Below, piece by piece: positions 1-9,968 of a DNA stretch of 64,000 bases (within the stretch, counting starts at the first letter, position 1; each line of letters starts with the position of its first letter). The notes beneath the pieces are model-generated. The model saw nothing but the letters and a program-made list of their open reading frames with translations, searched no databases and was not told the DNA's origin. Location of the stretch: positions 192,123,619 through 192,187,618 of the forward strand of contig OX422210.1 in the NCBI GenBank assembly GCA_949130495.1, in the 5' to 3' direction. Source of the stretch: Sambucus nigra. Lineage: Eukaryota; Streptophyta; Magnoliopsida; Dipsacales; Adoxaceae. The position numbers were made by a program, and so were the translations under genes.

Positions 1-2412
1 CACGAAATCCATATATAATTTCATCCGTACTAAACTTTCTAGAGATTTCCCTCTCAATACTGAAAGAGAATTTTCAAGATATTCATTCTCCATTTTGTTC
101 CGAAGTTCAGATTTGATGTGATTAATAGCTGAAAATGCGCGTTCTATAGTTGCAGTAGAAACTGGAACAGTTAGAACAAGCCTGATCAACCTATCAATTA
201 GTGGATATATTGTCGACTTTCTTGTTTTCACCAACCACCTACATAGATCTGAAATAGTGGACAATTCTTGAAATTCTGGATGTTGGACGACGTCAGACTC
301 GTAATGTTGCAATTGTACCTTCATATGGTCTCTCTCATGCTCTGTGAAGTCTTTTGGGTAAAATACATCAACAAGCTTGCATATATCATCAATACTAAAA
401 GATGTATTCCTATTTTGAGGATCCAACGAAGAACTAAGAATCAATAGCTCCACCGCATTGTCACTAAATCTGATATTTAGCTCCTGCAACTGAGAATCTA
501 TGATAGTAATAAAAATATCGATACGATAGTGCTCAATAACGGTAAAATGATCTTGTTGATGTCGGGCTCGACCTCGGTTTTCAACATACAAAGCATTCAT
601 ATCTGGGACATCAACTGTATGCCTTTCACAAAAAGATTTCACCTTCATAATAAAAGTGTCAAATCCATCATCCCTTAACTTTTGGACAAGTTTTTTTGCG
701 GTCTTCACCAAATGCATAGCATTCAAAATGTCTTGAGACTTCCGTTGCAAAGCTTGAGAAAGCATATTAGTGATTTCCAAAATTTCTTTCATTAGATGCA
801 AGATGACCACAAACTCAAAAGAAATCATATAGTTATAAGTTGTATCCGCATCTCCACTTTGCTCCCAATTTCCATCTTCGATGAGATTTAATAAAACTTG
901 ACAAGTTGCACTAAACATTTTTATCAAGCTAGATATAGATCTCAGGTGAGAACTCCATCGTGTATCTCCAGCCTTTTGTAAAGTACCAATTTGATTCATT
1001 ACTGTACCAATCTCAAGTTCTTCAATAGAAACCAAATAAGCAATATCAGAGGCATGGGCCCTTTTCAGTTCATCATTACGTTTACAAGAAGAGCTCACAA
1101 TATTTATGATAAAACTCAATTTAGAAAAAAACTGATGAACGGGGATAACTCGTCTAGATGTTGTAACAAGGGCTAACTGCAAACGATGGGCAAAATAATG
1201 AATATAGTAAGCATATGGACATTCATTAGAAATTAAGGCTTGTAACCCATTCCATTCGCCACGCATATTACTTGCCCCATCATATCCTTGACCTCGAATT
1301 TTCTGAATATCAAGATCGTGACGAGCAAGAGTGGAAAAAATTTCATTCTTTAAAGTTAATGCCCTCGTGTCTAGAACATGCGCAATACTGAAAAAACGCT
1401 CTCGAATGAAACCATCTTTGTCAACAAATCTCAAAACCATAGCCATTTGCTCCTTTTTTGACTGATCTCGAGCTTCATCAACAAGGATACAAAATTTAGC
1501 ATCACCAATTTCCTCTCGAATCACCTTTCTAATTTTCATTCCATTAACAAATAAAATCTCTTTTTGAACTTGGGATGATATATATTGGGCATTTTGAGGA
1601 GCCTTACCCAACACAGCATTTGCAACATCTTTATTATAATCCCCCAAAACGTTTAGCATTTCAAGAAAATTACCACGATTACTAGATTCCTTTCTTTCAT
1701 CGCGACCTCGTAAAGCCACACCTTGCAGTGTGAGATACCAAACTGAATCAATCGAGGCTCTGAGACATAACCGATTGCTTGCAATTTGTTCAGAAGTTTG
1801 TCTTTCAAAAACATTCCTAATATGTTGTGATTGATTCATTAGATCCTCACAAGATTTTTCAGCAATCTTATGTGATGAATTCGGATCTTTCCCCACATGA
1901 TTTAAAAATGCACAGTTCTTACCATCCCTTACTTTCTTCCACGTTCTAAATCCATCCTTGAAAAAGGCACTTTGTGAATGTTGCCCACCTTCATTGTTGA
2001 AAAGATAACAAGGTAGACAGAATGCGGCATCTTTTGAAGGAGAATACTCCAACCAAGATGGAAATATAGTAAACCATGATGCTTGAAATCGACGAGGATG
2101 TTTTTTAAGTCCAGACAAGGGATATTCTGGAAGAATGCATTGATATGGATCGTAATTAATGTAATCTAGTCGAACCTCATTTTGTACATCATGATGATAT
2201 CTCCATATTTCAAGACGTTTTCCAGGATCACGTTCCAAATTATTAATATCAAACTCCATAGCTTCAATTCTTTGTGATTTTGTTGTACGTTGTTCAACAA
2301 CTTCGGGTACCGAAGTTTGAACATTAGACTCGGAAGAAAGTGGCGTGTTAGCCTCCTCACTTTCAACATGCTTCCTCTTAAAAAATGAGTCGACCGTACA
2401 TGACTTTCCCAT
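1..2412 (-). CDS. hAT-type transposase / ZF-MYM1-like protein, 3' end outside window
   Basis: The minus strand is open for 804 codons from the ATG at 2412 to the window edge with no stop. The start fits because an acceptor-like tract (T-run then AG) lies 7 bases upstream. Visible regions: a TTF-type zinc finger near residues 108-135 (FQASWFTIFPSW, then CLPCYLF); a DUF4371-like transposase core near 240-420 with VDEARDQS, GQGYDGASNM and HYFAHRLQL; and a C-terminal hAT dimerisation region near 725-795 with the hallmark STATIERAFSAI. Known family role: cut-and-paste DNA transposition, or a host protein derived from it. Length is near the family norm, so only a short C-terminus should be missing. 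The unbroken frame among decayed neighbours suggests recent activity or selection (inference). No hAT terminal repeats were identified. Confidence 0.9.
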   Translation of the reverse strand, partial: MGKSCTVDSFFKRKHVESEEANTPLSSESNVQTSVPEVVEQRTTKSQRIEAMEFDINNLERDPGKRLEIWRYHHDVQNEVRLDYINYDPYQCILPEYPLSGLKKHPRRFQASWFTIFPSWLEYSPSKDAAFCLPCYLFNNEGGQHSQSAFFKDGFRTWKKVRDGKNCAFLNHVGKDPNSSHKIAEKSCEDLMNQSQHIRNVFERQTSEQIASNRLCLRASIDSVWYLTLQGVALRGRDERKESSNRGNFLEMLNVLGDYNKDVANAVLGKAPQNAQYISSQVQKEILFVNGMKIRKVIREEIGDAKFCILVDEARDQSKKEQMAMVLRFVDKDGFIRERFFSIAHVLDTRALTLKNEIFSTLARHDLDIQKIRGQGYDGASNMRGEWNGLQALISNECPYAYYIHYFAHRLQLALVTTSRRVIPVHQFFSKLSFIINIVSSSCKRNDELKRAHASDIAYLVSIEELEIGTVMNQIGTLQKAGDTRWSSHLRSISSLIKMFSATCQVLLNLIEDGNWEQSGDADTTYNYMISFEFVVILHLMKEILEITNMLSQALQRKSQDILNAMHLVKTAKKLVQKLRDDGFDTFIMKVKSFCERHTVDVPDMNALYVENRGRARHQQDHFTVIEHYRIDIFITIIDSQLQELNIRFSDNAVELLILSSSLDPQNRNTSFSIDDICKLVDVFYPKDFTEHERDHMKVQLQHYESDVVQHPEFQELSTISDLCRWLVKTRKSTIYPLIDRLIRLVLTVPVSTATIERAFSAINHIKSELRNKMENEYLENSLSVLRGKSLESLVRMKLYMDFV

Positions 2413-2614
2413 ATGATTCTAAAAAAAATTAGAAACAAATTAAATGGCAACTAAAAAAGATTCAAATGAAAATTATTATATTTTTTAATTGATTAATTTT
2501 GACAATATAATTAAACGTGTTACTATAAATACTTAAACAACAATCAATTAATATAATTACGTAAATTATAAATAAAATCCACAATTATAATTAATTAACA
2601 ATCAATATTTGTAG

Positions 2615-2657
<43 letters not shown>

Positions 2658-2954
2658 TAGATATGAAATTAAATTCATAATTACATAGAATTAAATTTAT
2701 AATTCATATCATTCTATTCAATTAAACCCAAGGATACAATTATTAATTTTTGTAACTTTACATACGATTATTAAAATTTTGCTAAAATTTATTAATTGAA
2801 TTAAGTATCTTGTGCATGAGAGAGGGAAGAAAAACTTACAAATTGTAATTTGTAGATCAATGACTTGTTTCACAGGAGGAGGAGGCGGCGGCAGTTTTTT
2901 TTTATGCACCAGACGTTTCTTTCTAGGTAAAACAAGAGCAAACAATTTTTTGGG
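2413..2954 (-). other. probable 5' intron and upstream exon of the hAT-like gene
   Basis: On the minus strand a T-rich tract ending in AG (2419-2420) sits just before the ATG. A good donor, GTAAGT, lies at 2834-2839. Together they suggest an intron of about 420 bp (2419-2839) and an upstream exon from 2840 to about 2954 containing a proline-rich, basic stretch (KKKLPPPPPP). That exon abuts the truncated copia fragment, so its start may be lost. It may be untranslated leader. This is inference from splice-site appearance only. Confidence 0.4.
2617..2655. repeat. (AT)n microsatellite
   Basis: An uninterrupted AT dinucleotide run of about 39 bases lies inside the putative 5' intron of the hAT-like gene. 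Confidence 0.95.
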
Positions 2955-3462
2955 GAAGTCAGAACAGTTAGAGATCATCGGATATTCTGACTCCGATTTT
3001 GCTGGATGCCAAGATAGCATGAAATCTACTTCAGGTTATATCTACTTACTTGCTGGAGGTGTTGTATCGTGGAAGAGTGTTAAGCAATCTATTATAGCTT
3101 CTTCCACCATGGCAGCTGAGTTTGTAGCTTGTTATGAGGCATCCAATCAAGGAATATGGTTGCGAAATTTTGTCATGGGGCTGCGTATTGTGGATGGCAT
3201 TGAAAGACCAATTAAGTTATTTTGTGACAATAAATCAGCAATACTGTATTCCAACAACAACAGGAGTTCTACGAAGTCAAAGTTTATTGACATTAAGTTC
3301 CTAGTTGTAAAAGAAAGAGTTCAGAGTGGACTTATATCTATAGAGCACATTGGAACAAACTCCATGATTGCGGATCCGCTGATTAAGGGATTACCACCTA
3401 AGGTCTTTCATGAGCACACTGCTCATATGGGTGTAATTTCTTTTCAGGATATGTCAGTTTAG
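2955..3462 (+). pseudogene. Ty1/copia RNase H fragment (3' end of pol)
   Basis: The frame reads the C-terminal RNase H of a copia polyprotein: IGYSDSDFAGC, KSTSGYIY, a VSWKS motif, SSTMAAEFVA, then a CDNKSAI block and the terminal ADPLIKGLP. Gag, protease, integrase and RT are absent, so the element is 5'-truncated near 2955. The reading frame happens to continue upstream to 2812 into unrelated sequence, so that longer ORF is a chance fusion. About 400 bp of non-coding sequence follows, then a purine tract and the 3' LTR. Confidence 0.9.
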
Positions 3463-3871
3463 TGGGAGTTTGTATTTTATATGCTTTCATAGACATATTT
3501 GATTTAATGGATATTGTATGGTTATTTACTACAGTAAAGTATTAAGTTTATATTCACTCTGACTTTATATGGCTTGATCTCACTAAGGTTTAAGGAGGAC
3601 CAGTTGGAAATAGGCATGTTAAGATCACATTGCATGAAATTTCCATGCTACACGTCCACACTTGACCTTTGTCATTAGTTGCATTGATATATGTGATCAT
3701 TAATGGGTCTACTTACGAAATATGTAATGACGATCGCTTTGATTCTATATTGGTGCAATTAATGAACAAGATTGTTAAGATACATAAAGTTTTGATAGCT
3801 AAAACTCATGAGCTCATAAAGTATAATTCAAATTTATAAAGTTACATATATATATAGCCCAAGTGGGAGAT
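3463..3871 (+). other. copia 3' untranslated region with polypurine tract
   Basis: Sequence between the copia pol stop and the LTR, with no ORF. It ends in the purine-rich AAGTGGGAGA (about 3860-3869), the expected plus-strand priming site directly before the LTR start TGTTAG. Confidence 0.75.
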
Positions 3872-4291
3872 TGTTAGAGTAAAATTTAATATATGGGCTT
3901 ATATATAAAATAAATATGAATTATAGGCTATCAAATAAAAGTAGGCCAATTAAAGTGATTAATTTAAGTTTGGGGGTCTTACTAATGTATTATTAAAGTG
4001 TGGGTTTTATTGTGTAGAGACAAGCGTAATTTCTATTTTTATGATGGGTTAAAATAGAAATATACGAAATATGAAAAGACACGATTGTGTTATAAATAGG
4101 GGTCATGGTCCCCAGATCACACACAACACCAATCTTCTGATTCCCATTGTCAGAGAGAAATTTAGAGAGGAAATAAAAGTGTTGATCTGGAAGAGCATGA
4201 GTCATGGATTCAGGTACGCTTCCACAAAATCAATATTTATATTTCTTGATAATTCAATATGAATGTTCCTATTTGTGTGATAGTTTTCACA
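3872..4291 (+). repeat. copia 3' LTR (single LTR left)
   Basis: Starts TGTTAGAGT directly after the polypurine tract and probably ends TTTTCACA at 4291. A TATA box (TATAAATA, 4091-4098) lies in its second half, as expected for a U3 promoter. The left end is set by the polypurine tract. The right end is a best guess because no second LTR is in the window for comparison. Confidence 0.7.
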
Positions 4292-4610
4292 AAATAGAAA
4301 TTAATCCATCAAAATGAAATGACAATTTGGTATCTACCACTTAAAACTTTGCTCAAAGATTCAAATGGTCCCCAAGATTGTGTTTACACCGTATAAGATG
4401 GTGGCTACCAGAGGTTAAAGGAAGTTACTTCGAAGCGTCACAAATAAGAGGCGGTTTGATTTTTCTTAATATAAATTTTGAATCCCTAATGCCAGGGTAA
4501 ATTTAATCAAATTTCCATGCTCTAATTTTTTTCTCTTAGTTTGTCAATTAATTACCTTTCTCTCGGTGAAACACATGACAAGATTAAATCCAAAAAGAAC
4601 GAATTAGTAC
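4292..4610. other. no recognisable gene
   Basis: About 320 bp between the copia LTR and the V-ATPase exons. It was read on both strands for the next V-ATPase exon and none was found. Confidence 0.6.
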
Positions 4611-5061
4611 CTTGAGATCATCCTCTATCTTAGCTACTTGTACATGAACTCCACCAACAGTCTCCCTACGAGGAGACAATGTTGGATACTTAGCTTCATC
4701 CCACACCAATCTACAAAATCACAAAAGTTCAAATTTCAATCATGTATCTAAAACACACACATTGGAAAAAATCAGCAAACGGCATTACTTGGTGAGGTAT
4801 GAGTCAACAGGAACTCCATCAACCGTTAATGAGCTTGTGAGGTCACCGGAAACTCTCTCCAAATCTTCAATCTGACGTCGTATTTTGTGAGATACTCCTT
4901 CAGCGAAGCTATTTGACTGCATTAAATCACATTAGCTAAATTGCTTATATTAGCAAGGCAGGCACAGGTAGTAATTGGATTGGGAAATTCACCTTTAGAA
5001 GGTCATCGCTGAGTGCTAGAAGCGAATCTAGTGTTCCCACGCGGAGATTTGGAATGTTGAA
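4611..5061 (-). pseudogene. VHA-C: V-type proton ATPase subunit C, three-exon fragment
   Basis: Three adjacent minus-strand exons of the vacuolar H+-ATPase stator subunit C: 4993-5061 (RVGTLDSLLALSDDLLK), 4789-4916 (EGVSHKIRRQIEDLERVSG ... VDGVPVDSYLT) and 4611-4710 (LVWDEAKYPTLSP ... QVAKIEDDLK). Each is bounded by AG acceptors and GT donors, phases match across introns and no stop is present. These correspond to an N-terminal part of the roughly 375-residue plant protein. The first exon (start Met) was searched for up to about 7.2 kb and not found. Downstream exons are replaced by copia sequence. A gene fragment or captured segment is more likely than a working gene. The wild-type subunit joins V1 to V0 at the tonoplast (family knowledge). 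Confidence 0.88.
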
Positions 5062-5088
5062 CTGCCAAATTCAATAAGAATGAGAGTA

Positions 5089-5281
5089 ACCAACCCTCTT
5101 CGCCCAGTGATATAAGGCTGCTACTGGGACACTGTTTGGGGGTGGATTGGGTTTGGTCCGCAGTTTGATCCCTGACAGTGTCAAAATAATGCTTGGCCAG
5201 CGGAAGCCACGAACCGCGAGCGGGGATTAGTCGAGGTGCGCGTATAGCTGGCCGGACATCCCGTGGTATAAACCCAAAAAA
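5089..5281 (+). mobile_element. tRNA-derived SINE with 16-bp TSD
   Basis: A 193-bp insert flanked by identical 16-bp direct repeats (5073-5088 and 5282-5297), ending in an A-run. A pol III box-B-like motif (AGTTTGATCCC) lies near 5163-5173. The 3' half (GGGGATTAGTCGAGGTGCGC, then GCCGGACATCCCGTGG) resembles the conserved tail of Au-type plant SINEs. It sits in the intron upstream of the first retained V-ATPase exon, only 12 bases from the splice acceptor. Family placement is from memory of that tail and was not aligned. Confidence 0.82.
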
Positions 5282-5300
5282 AATAAGAATGAGAGTATAT

Positions 5301-5397
5301 GCAAGTAATTTGCGTTCATGTACCAGGTGGGGTGTTGACCAGAAAGTGATCACTTCCGCATGTCTATACATGTGTGTGCAAGTAATTTGTGTTCATG
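5301..5397. repeat. 20-bp direct repeat flanking a 57-bp insert
   Basis: GCAAGTAATTTG(C/T)GTTCATG occurs at 5301-5320 and 5378-5397, with 57 bp between. It looks like a TSD around a very short insertion or a local tandem duplication. No poly(A), TIR or pol III box is visible in the 57 bp. Confidence 0.7.
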
Positions 5398-5582
5398 GTT
5401 CCTACATAAATATATATTTTTTAAATAAGATAATTATTTTTAGTTTATCTCATTTAATTCTTATATATTTTAAATTGTGTTTCCAAATTTAAACTTCTCA
5501 TTTTTTGAAATCACAATTAGTTGGAGTCAAAATAGGTGAGTTGTTGAAGCTTTCCAAAACTATTAGACTATTGAAAAACCAA

Positions 5583-6260
5583 ATAATAATACCCTAGTAC
5601 CTAAACATCAGGGATAAACTGTAGTGCATCAATTTGACAAAAAAAAAATTATCGTGCATCTTTTATCTTTAATTTTTTAACATAATAATACCCTAGTACC
5701 CAAACGTCAGACAAACTATAGTGCATCATTTTGAGAAGTGTAGTGTTCCATTTGCAAAGGTGTATTGGTTAGTGGATCGGTGGAGGACAGTTGTCTCTTG
5801 TTGTACGTGGTTTGTTTACCCTTTCTCTTTGATGTTTTTTTTTCCTGTGGTCGTTTTGAGATGGTATCATTTAATTGAGGTTGGGTTGTGTCAGTTTTTA
5901 GGTTTGGTTGTTTCTTCTATTGGGTTGGGCTGTTTGTTGAGTTTTTATGACTTGCGTGCCTTTGGTTGTTCGGCTTGTCTGCCAGTTGGTTTAGGCATGT
6001 GTGTACGTTGTGTGTTATTTGGGTTGTATTGTTATATCTTTTGTTAGGCTTTTTTGTCTTTGGCGTTAATATATTTACATTTCACCCCAAAAAAAAAACT
6101 ATAGTCCTTCTTTTATTTTTTTCCATTTGATTTTAGTGCATCTTTTACCATTTCGTCCCAATTTTTCATACAAAAAACCTGTCCAAAAAATAAATAATAA
6201 TACCCTAGTACCTACATACAAACTATTAGAGGCGAACCTAAACGTCAGGGACCCACGCCA
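5583..6260. repeat. degenerate repeat family (AATAATACCCTAGTACC)
   Basis: The string AATAATACCCTAGTACC followed by an AAAC(G/A)TCAG and CTATAGTGCATC context appears near 5584, 5682 and 6196. It looks like diverged tandem copies of roughly 100 bp that were later split by the LINE-like insert. Function unknown. Confidence 0.55.
5725..6095 (+). mobile_element. 5'-truncated LINE-like 3' end
   Basis: About 370 bp of T/G-rich sequence ends in an A-run at 6089-6098 and is flanked by AAACTATAGT(G/C)C (near 5713 and 6096), which could be a TSD. The composition (TTTGGGTTGTATTG..., T-rich tail, then A-run) matches 3' untranslated ends of plant LINEs. No RT coding survives. The 108-residue hydrophobic ORF across it is not considered a gene. 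The repeated host sequence on both sides weakens the TSD call. Confidence 0.45.
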
Positions 6261-7846
6261 TCGTGGCAAAAGAAAAGTACACATGAGGAAATTCTCAATA
6301 TGGGACAAGAAACAATAGACAAGGAGTAAGGGCGGAAGAATTAAAAACGAACACCCACGATGTGGTCCCCAAGCGGATGGAGACAGATTGTGAAAATGAC
6401 TTGTCTAGACTCATAGACCACTCCTATAACCAATCGAAGTAAGAGGACAAGGGAAGTGGGGGAAGCCCCCACTGATATGGGACGGCACGCTAACCACGAC
6501 TGGACAACACTAAACCAGAAAGATAAGATTACTTTCAATCAAAAGACCTACGCATGTAATTCCAACGATGTCAGCGTCTCGAACAGTTAATCCATTGGGA
6601 CGGAAGTGGCAAGGAACATAATTACTCCCACTAGACAAATAAGACAAGGGAATAACCAACCACTTTAACTACTGCCAATGAAAAACAAACATAGTACCAA
6701 AGAACGTCTTGGTATTTTCAAAAAAAATATATATTTTTATAAAACATCATCTTCTATAAAAACACGTATATAATATTTAGGGGGAACGACTAGTCCCGCC
6801 CCAAAATATTTTCCTCCCACTCCACTTTCAACTTAACACCAAAATGACTAAAGTATCCTTCTATACATATAATGTGTGAATGACATTATCAATGAGAAGG
6901 ATAAGGGACCTATTGTTGACGTTAATAACAAAGTCATTGTCATTGCTTCTCCAAATAAATTTTAGAATCTTGAGATCAATAATGATGAGATAGAGGTTGT
7001 CCCCGGATGCAGAATCGTCCCCAACGATTTTTGGTAGTGTAGAGATGAATGCAAATCGGTTGGAACTGATCGTAGTCTATTGATGAAAACACCATTGAAA
7101 AATCTATCAATCTGAAAATTCTAATAACATTTGAAACACTCTGCGGCTCATCATTGTTGTTCTTCACATTGCGATTCGTCGTTGTTATTCTTCACATTAA
7201 AAGGTATTAGTTTCTCATTCGTCAGTATGATTCAAATATCAGTTCATATATTTATATGTTTTTGTATTTAATTCATTAATTGCATTTTATTTTCGATTTC
7301 ATGTTGAATTGTGTGATTAGGTTTTGTATTTTGAGTTTTATTTTTCATTTATGTTGTTGATTCATCATTATATATTGTCTGTTAATTTTCATTAGATTAT
7401 GTTTTAGATGATCTATTTTTATGTTTTATATAAAATTAATCGGTTAGGGAGATCATAGTTTTTATGTTGTAAAGCTATTCGTTATGTATTTTCTTTGATT
7501 TTGTAATGAAGTTATAGTCTGTGAATTTAATTCACGTGTCTTATATGTATATTGTTTACTATGAGAGTTAGGATTCTTCTGAATCTTTCATGGTTTTGGT
7601 TATTATTTGTAAGCATATATGTTATTATATGATCTGTTTTTTTCTTTTTTTGTGTGTTGCTCTATTTTTAAATAATTATTATCTTTTTTTATTAGATGTT
7701 GCTAGTGTTGTTGTTATTTGTATGTTTTATAAAGTAATGTGTCGTTTATTCTTGCTTTTGTTAATTTAGTATTGTACGATTATATTTTTATGAGTTTTTA
7801 TGGTAACATGGCGTGTATTATGTGTTTTTTTATATCTTGTAGAGTG
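6261..7846. other. long stretch without a recognised gene
   Basis: 6261-7190 is mixed sequence with short ORFs that show no recognisable domain. 7190-7846 is strongly T-rich, like plant introns or untranslated regions, and ends in TTTTTTATATCTTGTAG just before the MULE start codon. It could therefore be leader and intron of the MULE. No terminal inverted repeat was located. Confidence 0.5.
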
Positions 7847-8624
7847 ATGGATGGTAAACATGTTTGTATGTGTTCTTACGGTTGCATGTTGATTGCATTG
7901 AAGCTGAAAGTTCATATTATTATTTTGTTGATGAAGTTTGTTCAAAATTTAAGCTCATGCAAACAGAATGTGTCAAGTTATAATATTCAGTTGGAAGTTT
8001 TTCGAGAGTTATTTTGGAATCTGATGGGGATTTTAGACTTGTGTTGCTTTGTTGCGAGAAGTAAAAATGTGATTTTATTGAAATAAAGGTAAAAGATTGT
8101 AAGTGTGTTGGTAGTGAAGTTTGTGAGATCGAAAAGGGTTTTATTGATGTTGATCATCCATTAGCTACAAATACATTTGATATCATTGATAAATATTTGG
8201 TTGAATCCGCATCATCAAAATCAAAGGGTTTTTTGTCCGATTCTTGGGCACATGGAATTATTGAAGTTGGACAAAATTTGAAGGGGTTAAGAAATATTTT
8301 CACACAACATTATGTAAGTATGCAGTGGAGACCAGATTTAAGTTCAAGTATATAAAGAATTATAATATTAGGTTGACGTCTCGGTGTGTTTAATATGAGG
8401 ATGTTGAATCTGGTTGGCATATGTCGTGCAAATGGTTTTTTCTATATTCATACGTTAATAATACGTGTAATTGTAGGAGTCGTGTACGTGAGTCAACTAG
8501 TGAAATGATGTCATCTCAAATTGTTTCATCGGAGCTTATGGAAGAAGTTCTCGATAAGCCTTCAATTAGGCCGATTGATATAATGAGCAGTTTTAAGAGA
8601 AAATACAATTTTGCTATTTCTTAC
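7847..8624 (+). pseudogene. MuDR/MULE transposase N-terminal relic
   Basis: Starts at MDGKHVC after an acceptor-like TAG. Across several frames it shows the MuDR N-terminal region (FVDEVCSKFKLMQTECVKL), an acidic linker, then the MuDR DNA-binding domain start (HGIIEVGQNLKGLRNIF), a Cys/His region (RLTSRCV, CNCRSRV) and PIDIMSSFKRKYNF. At least two frameshifts and several stops are present. The catalytic DDE core is missing because the T1 LTR begins at 8625. Family role: Mutator-like DNA transposition. Confidence 0.75.
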
Positions 8625-9092
8625 TGTGGGGACCAAACTATAATTGGAATTTGGACCTAACTTCGGTCTGTCTGAGCAAGCCCAATAACTCCTGACAAAC
8701 GCCCAACCCTATATATTAACAAAAAGGATCAGTGCTAACGTTCATCACGTGGATAATTATAAAGTTGTTATCATTTAAATAGGCTCACATCGGTTACTCA
8801 AAATCTCAGACGAGATATGCAAGGAATCACCACATGAGCCAACATCTAGCCGAGGGAGTTCCTTGATCAATTAAACCATTGTAATTTACACAACTATAAA
8901 TACAGCTCACACCCCAGGGCCAAGGGAGATGTAATTTTTGAACTTTGAGAGATACTAATATTAATTTAGCAAACCTCTCCGTGAACGTAGGTAATATGCC
9001 GAACCATGTATATTTGTGTGTTATGTGACATTTGTATATTCTTTCTTTAATTTCTTTCTAAAATTAATTAATTATGATTAATTGCACTCACA
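8625..9092 (+). repeat. 5' LTR of Tat-lineage element T1
   Basis: A 468-bp LTR from TGTGGGGACC to GCACTCACA, directly followed by the primer site. TATA box TATAAATA at 8895-8902. The partner 3' LTR is not in the window, so the left TSD candidate (CTTAC, 8620-8624) cannot be confirmed. The element is inserted in the MULE relic. Confidence 0.82.
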
Positions 9093-9114
9093 ATTGGCGC
9101 CATATGTGGGAACC
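9093..9114 (+). other. primer binding site region of T1
   Basis: ATTGGCGCCATATGTGGGAA follows the LTR. The TTGGCGCC...GTGGGAA form is the typical post-LTR sequence of Tat-lineage Ty3/gypsy elements. This fixes the plus orientation of T1. Confidence 0.75.
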
Positions 9115-9968
9115 GATATCCTTTCTACAAAGCAATCCTTACAAAAGAATAGACATGATGTCTCACCACCCAAATGGTGTACCCCAACCTAGCGACTTGT
9201 GAGCTAACCCAGCTCCACTCAGGTCAGGTTAAACTTTGCCATGGGAACCCAAGATTTTGTCTAGAGCAATAACTTTTCGAGGAAAGCCGCGAACAGCCTA
9301 GATCAACACAGATCTCACGGTTGATCGACGCATGTGAAGTAAGGCTTCAGCGGTAGGAGGACGCAGCTCGCCTCCAAATTTAGGATTATTCTCGCCTCCA
9401 GCAGCAATTAAAAAAAATAGAAAGGGAACTCTGCCACGAAAATTAGAAACGTCGTGGTCGAACTCCTAACCCTCAGGCGAGCAGGACTCGCAATCGAGGA
9501 AGGATCACCGGGTGCGACCAAGAGCATTTAAAATATGGAAGCCACCCAGGGAGGCGCCACCGAGATAATAAGCGCCATAGGGATTACATAAGGAGTTTGG
9601 TCCGGAGGGAAATGGACCAGCACCCAGCTCATCGAGGAGCTAGATCTACAAAGGAGATGGCGGGAAAAGCTCTAATTACCAAGATGAAGTCTCATTTCTC
9701 AAGGGCTATTGAGGAAGAGGAACCCCCCAAGAAGTTTATAACACCTCGGTTCAAAGTCTATGATATCAAGACAGATCACATAGATCATGTTAGACAGTAT
9801 AGGCAGGTCATGACCTTATGGAGTCGTAACGAGTCCCTAATATATCATGTTTTCCCTTATAACTAGGGTTATATTGCCCAAAAGTGGTTTGAGAGGCTGC
9901 CTCATAGATCCATTAAGATCGTTAAGGTCCTCTTTGAGGCCTTCACGGCTCCCTTCACAACTAGCAGC
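9115..9968 (+). pseudogene. T1 leader and gag, 5' part
   Basis: About 480 bp of leader, then gag from about 9597: PPKKFITPRFKVYDIKTDH, DHVRQYRQVMTLW, then after an in-frame stop at 9864 YIAQKWFERLPHRSIK, the capsid-like Tat gag region. Interrupted at 9968 by chromovirus A. The frame rejoins at 20741 (T-S-S then FHLKRM), with the 5-bp duplication GCAGC between. Pseudogene by stop and insertion. Confidence 0.8.

Noticed and set aside
2812..2954. N-terminal extension of the copia RNase H ORF
   Set aside because: Sequence upstream of about 2955 does not match copia and fits the hAT gene leader on the other strand.
4321..4500. Possible fourth V-ATPase C exon on the minus strand
   Set aside because: No frame gives the expected next exon; stops in all frames.
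5721..6047. 108-codon hydrophobic ORF
   Set aside because: Translation of a T/G-rich LINE-like 3' end; Cys/Phe/Val-rich by composition.
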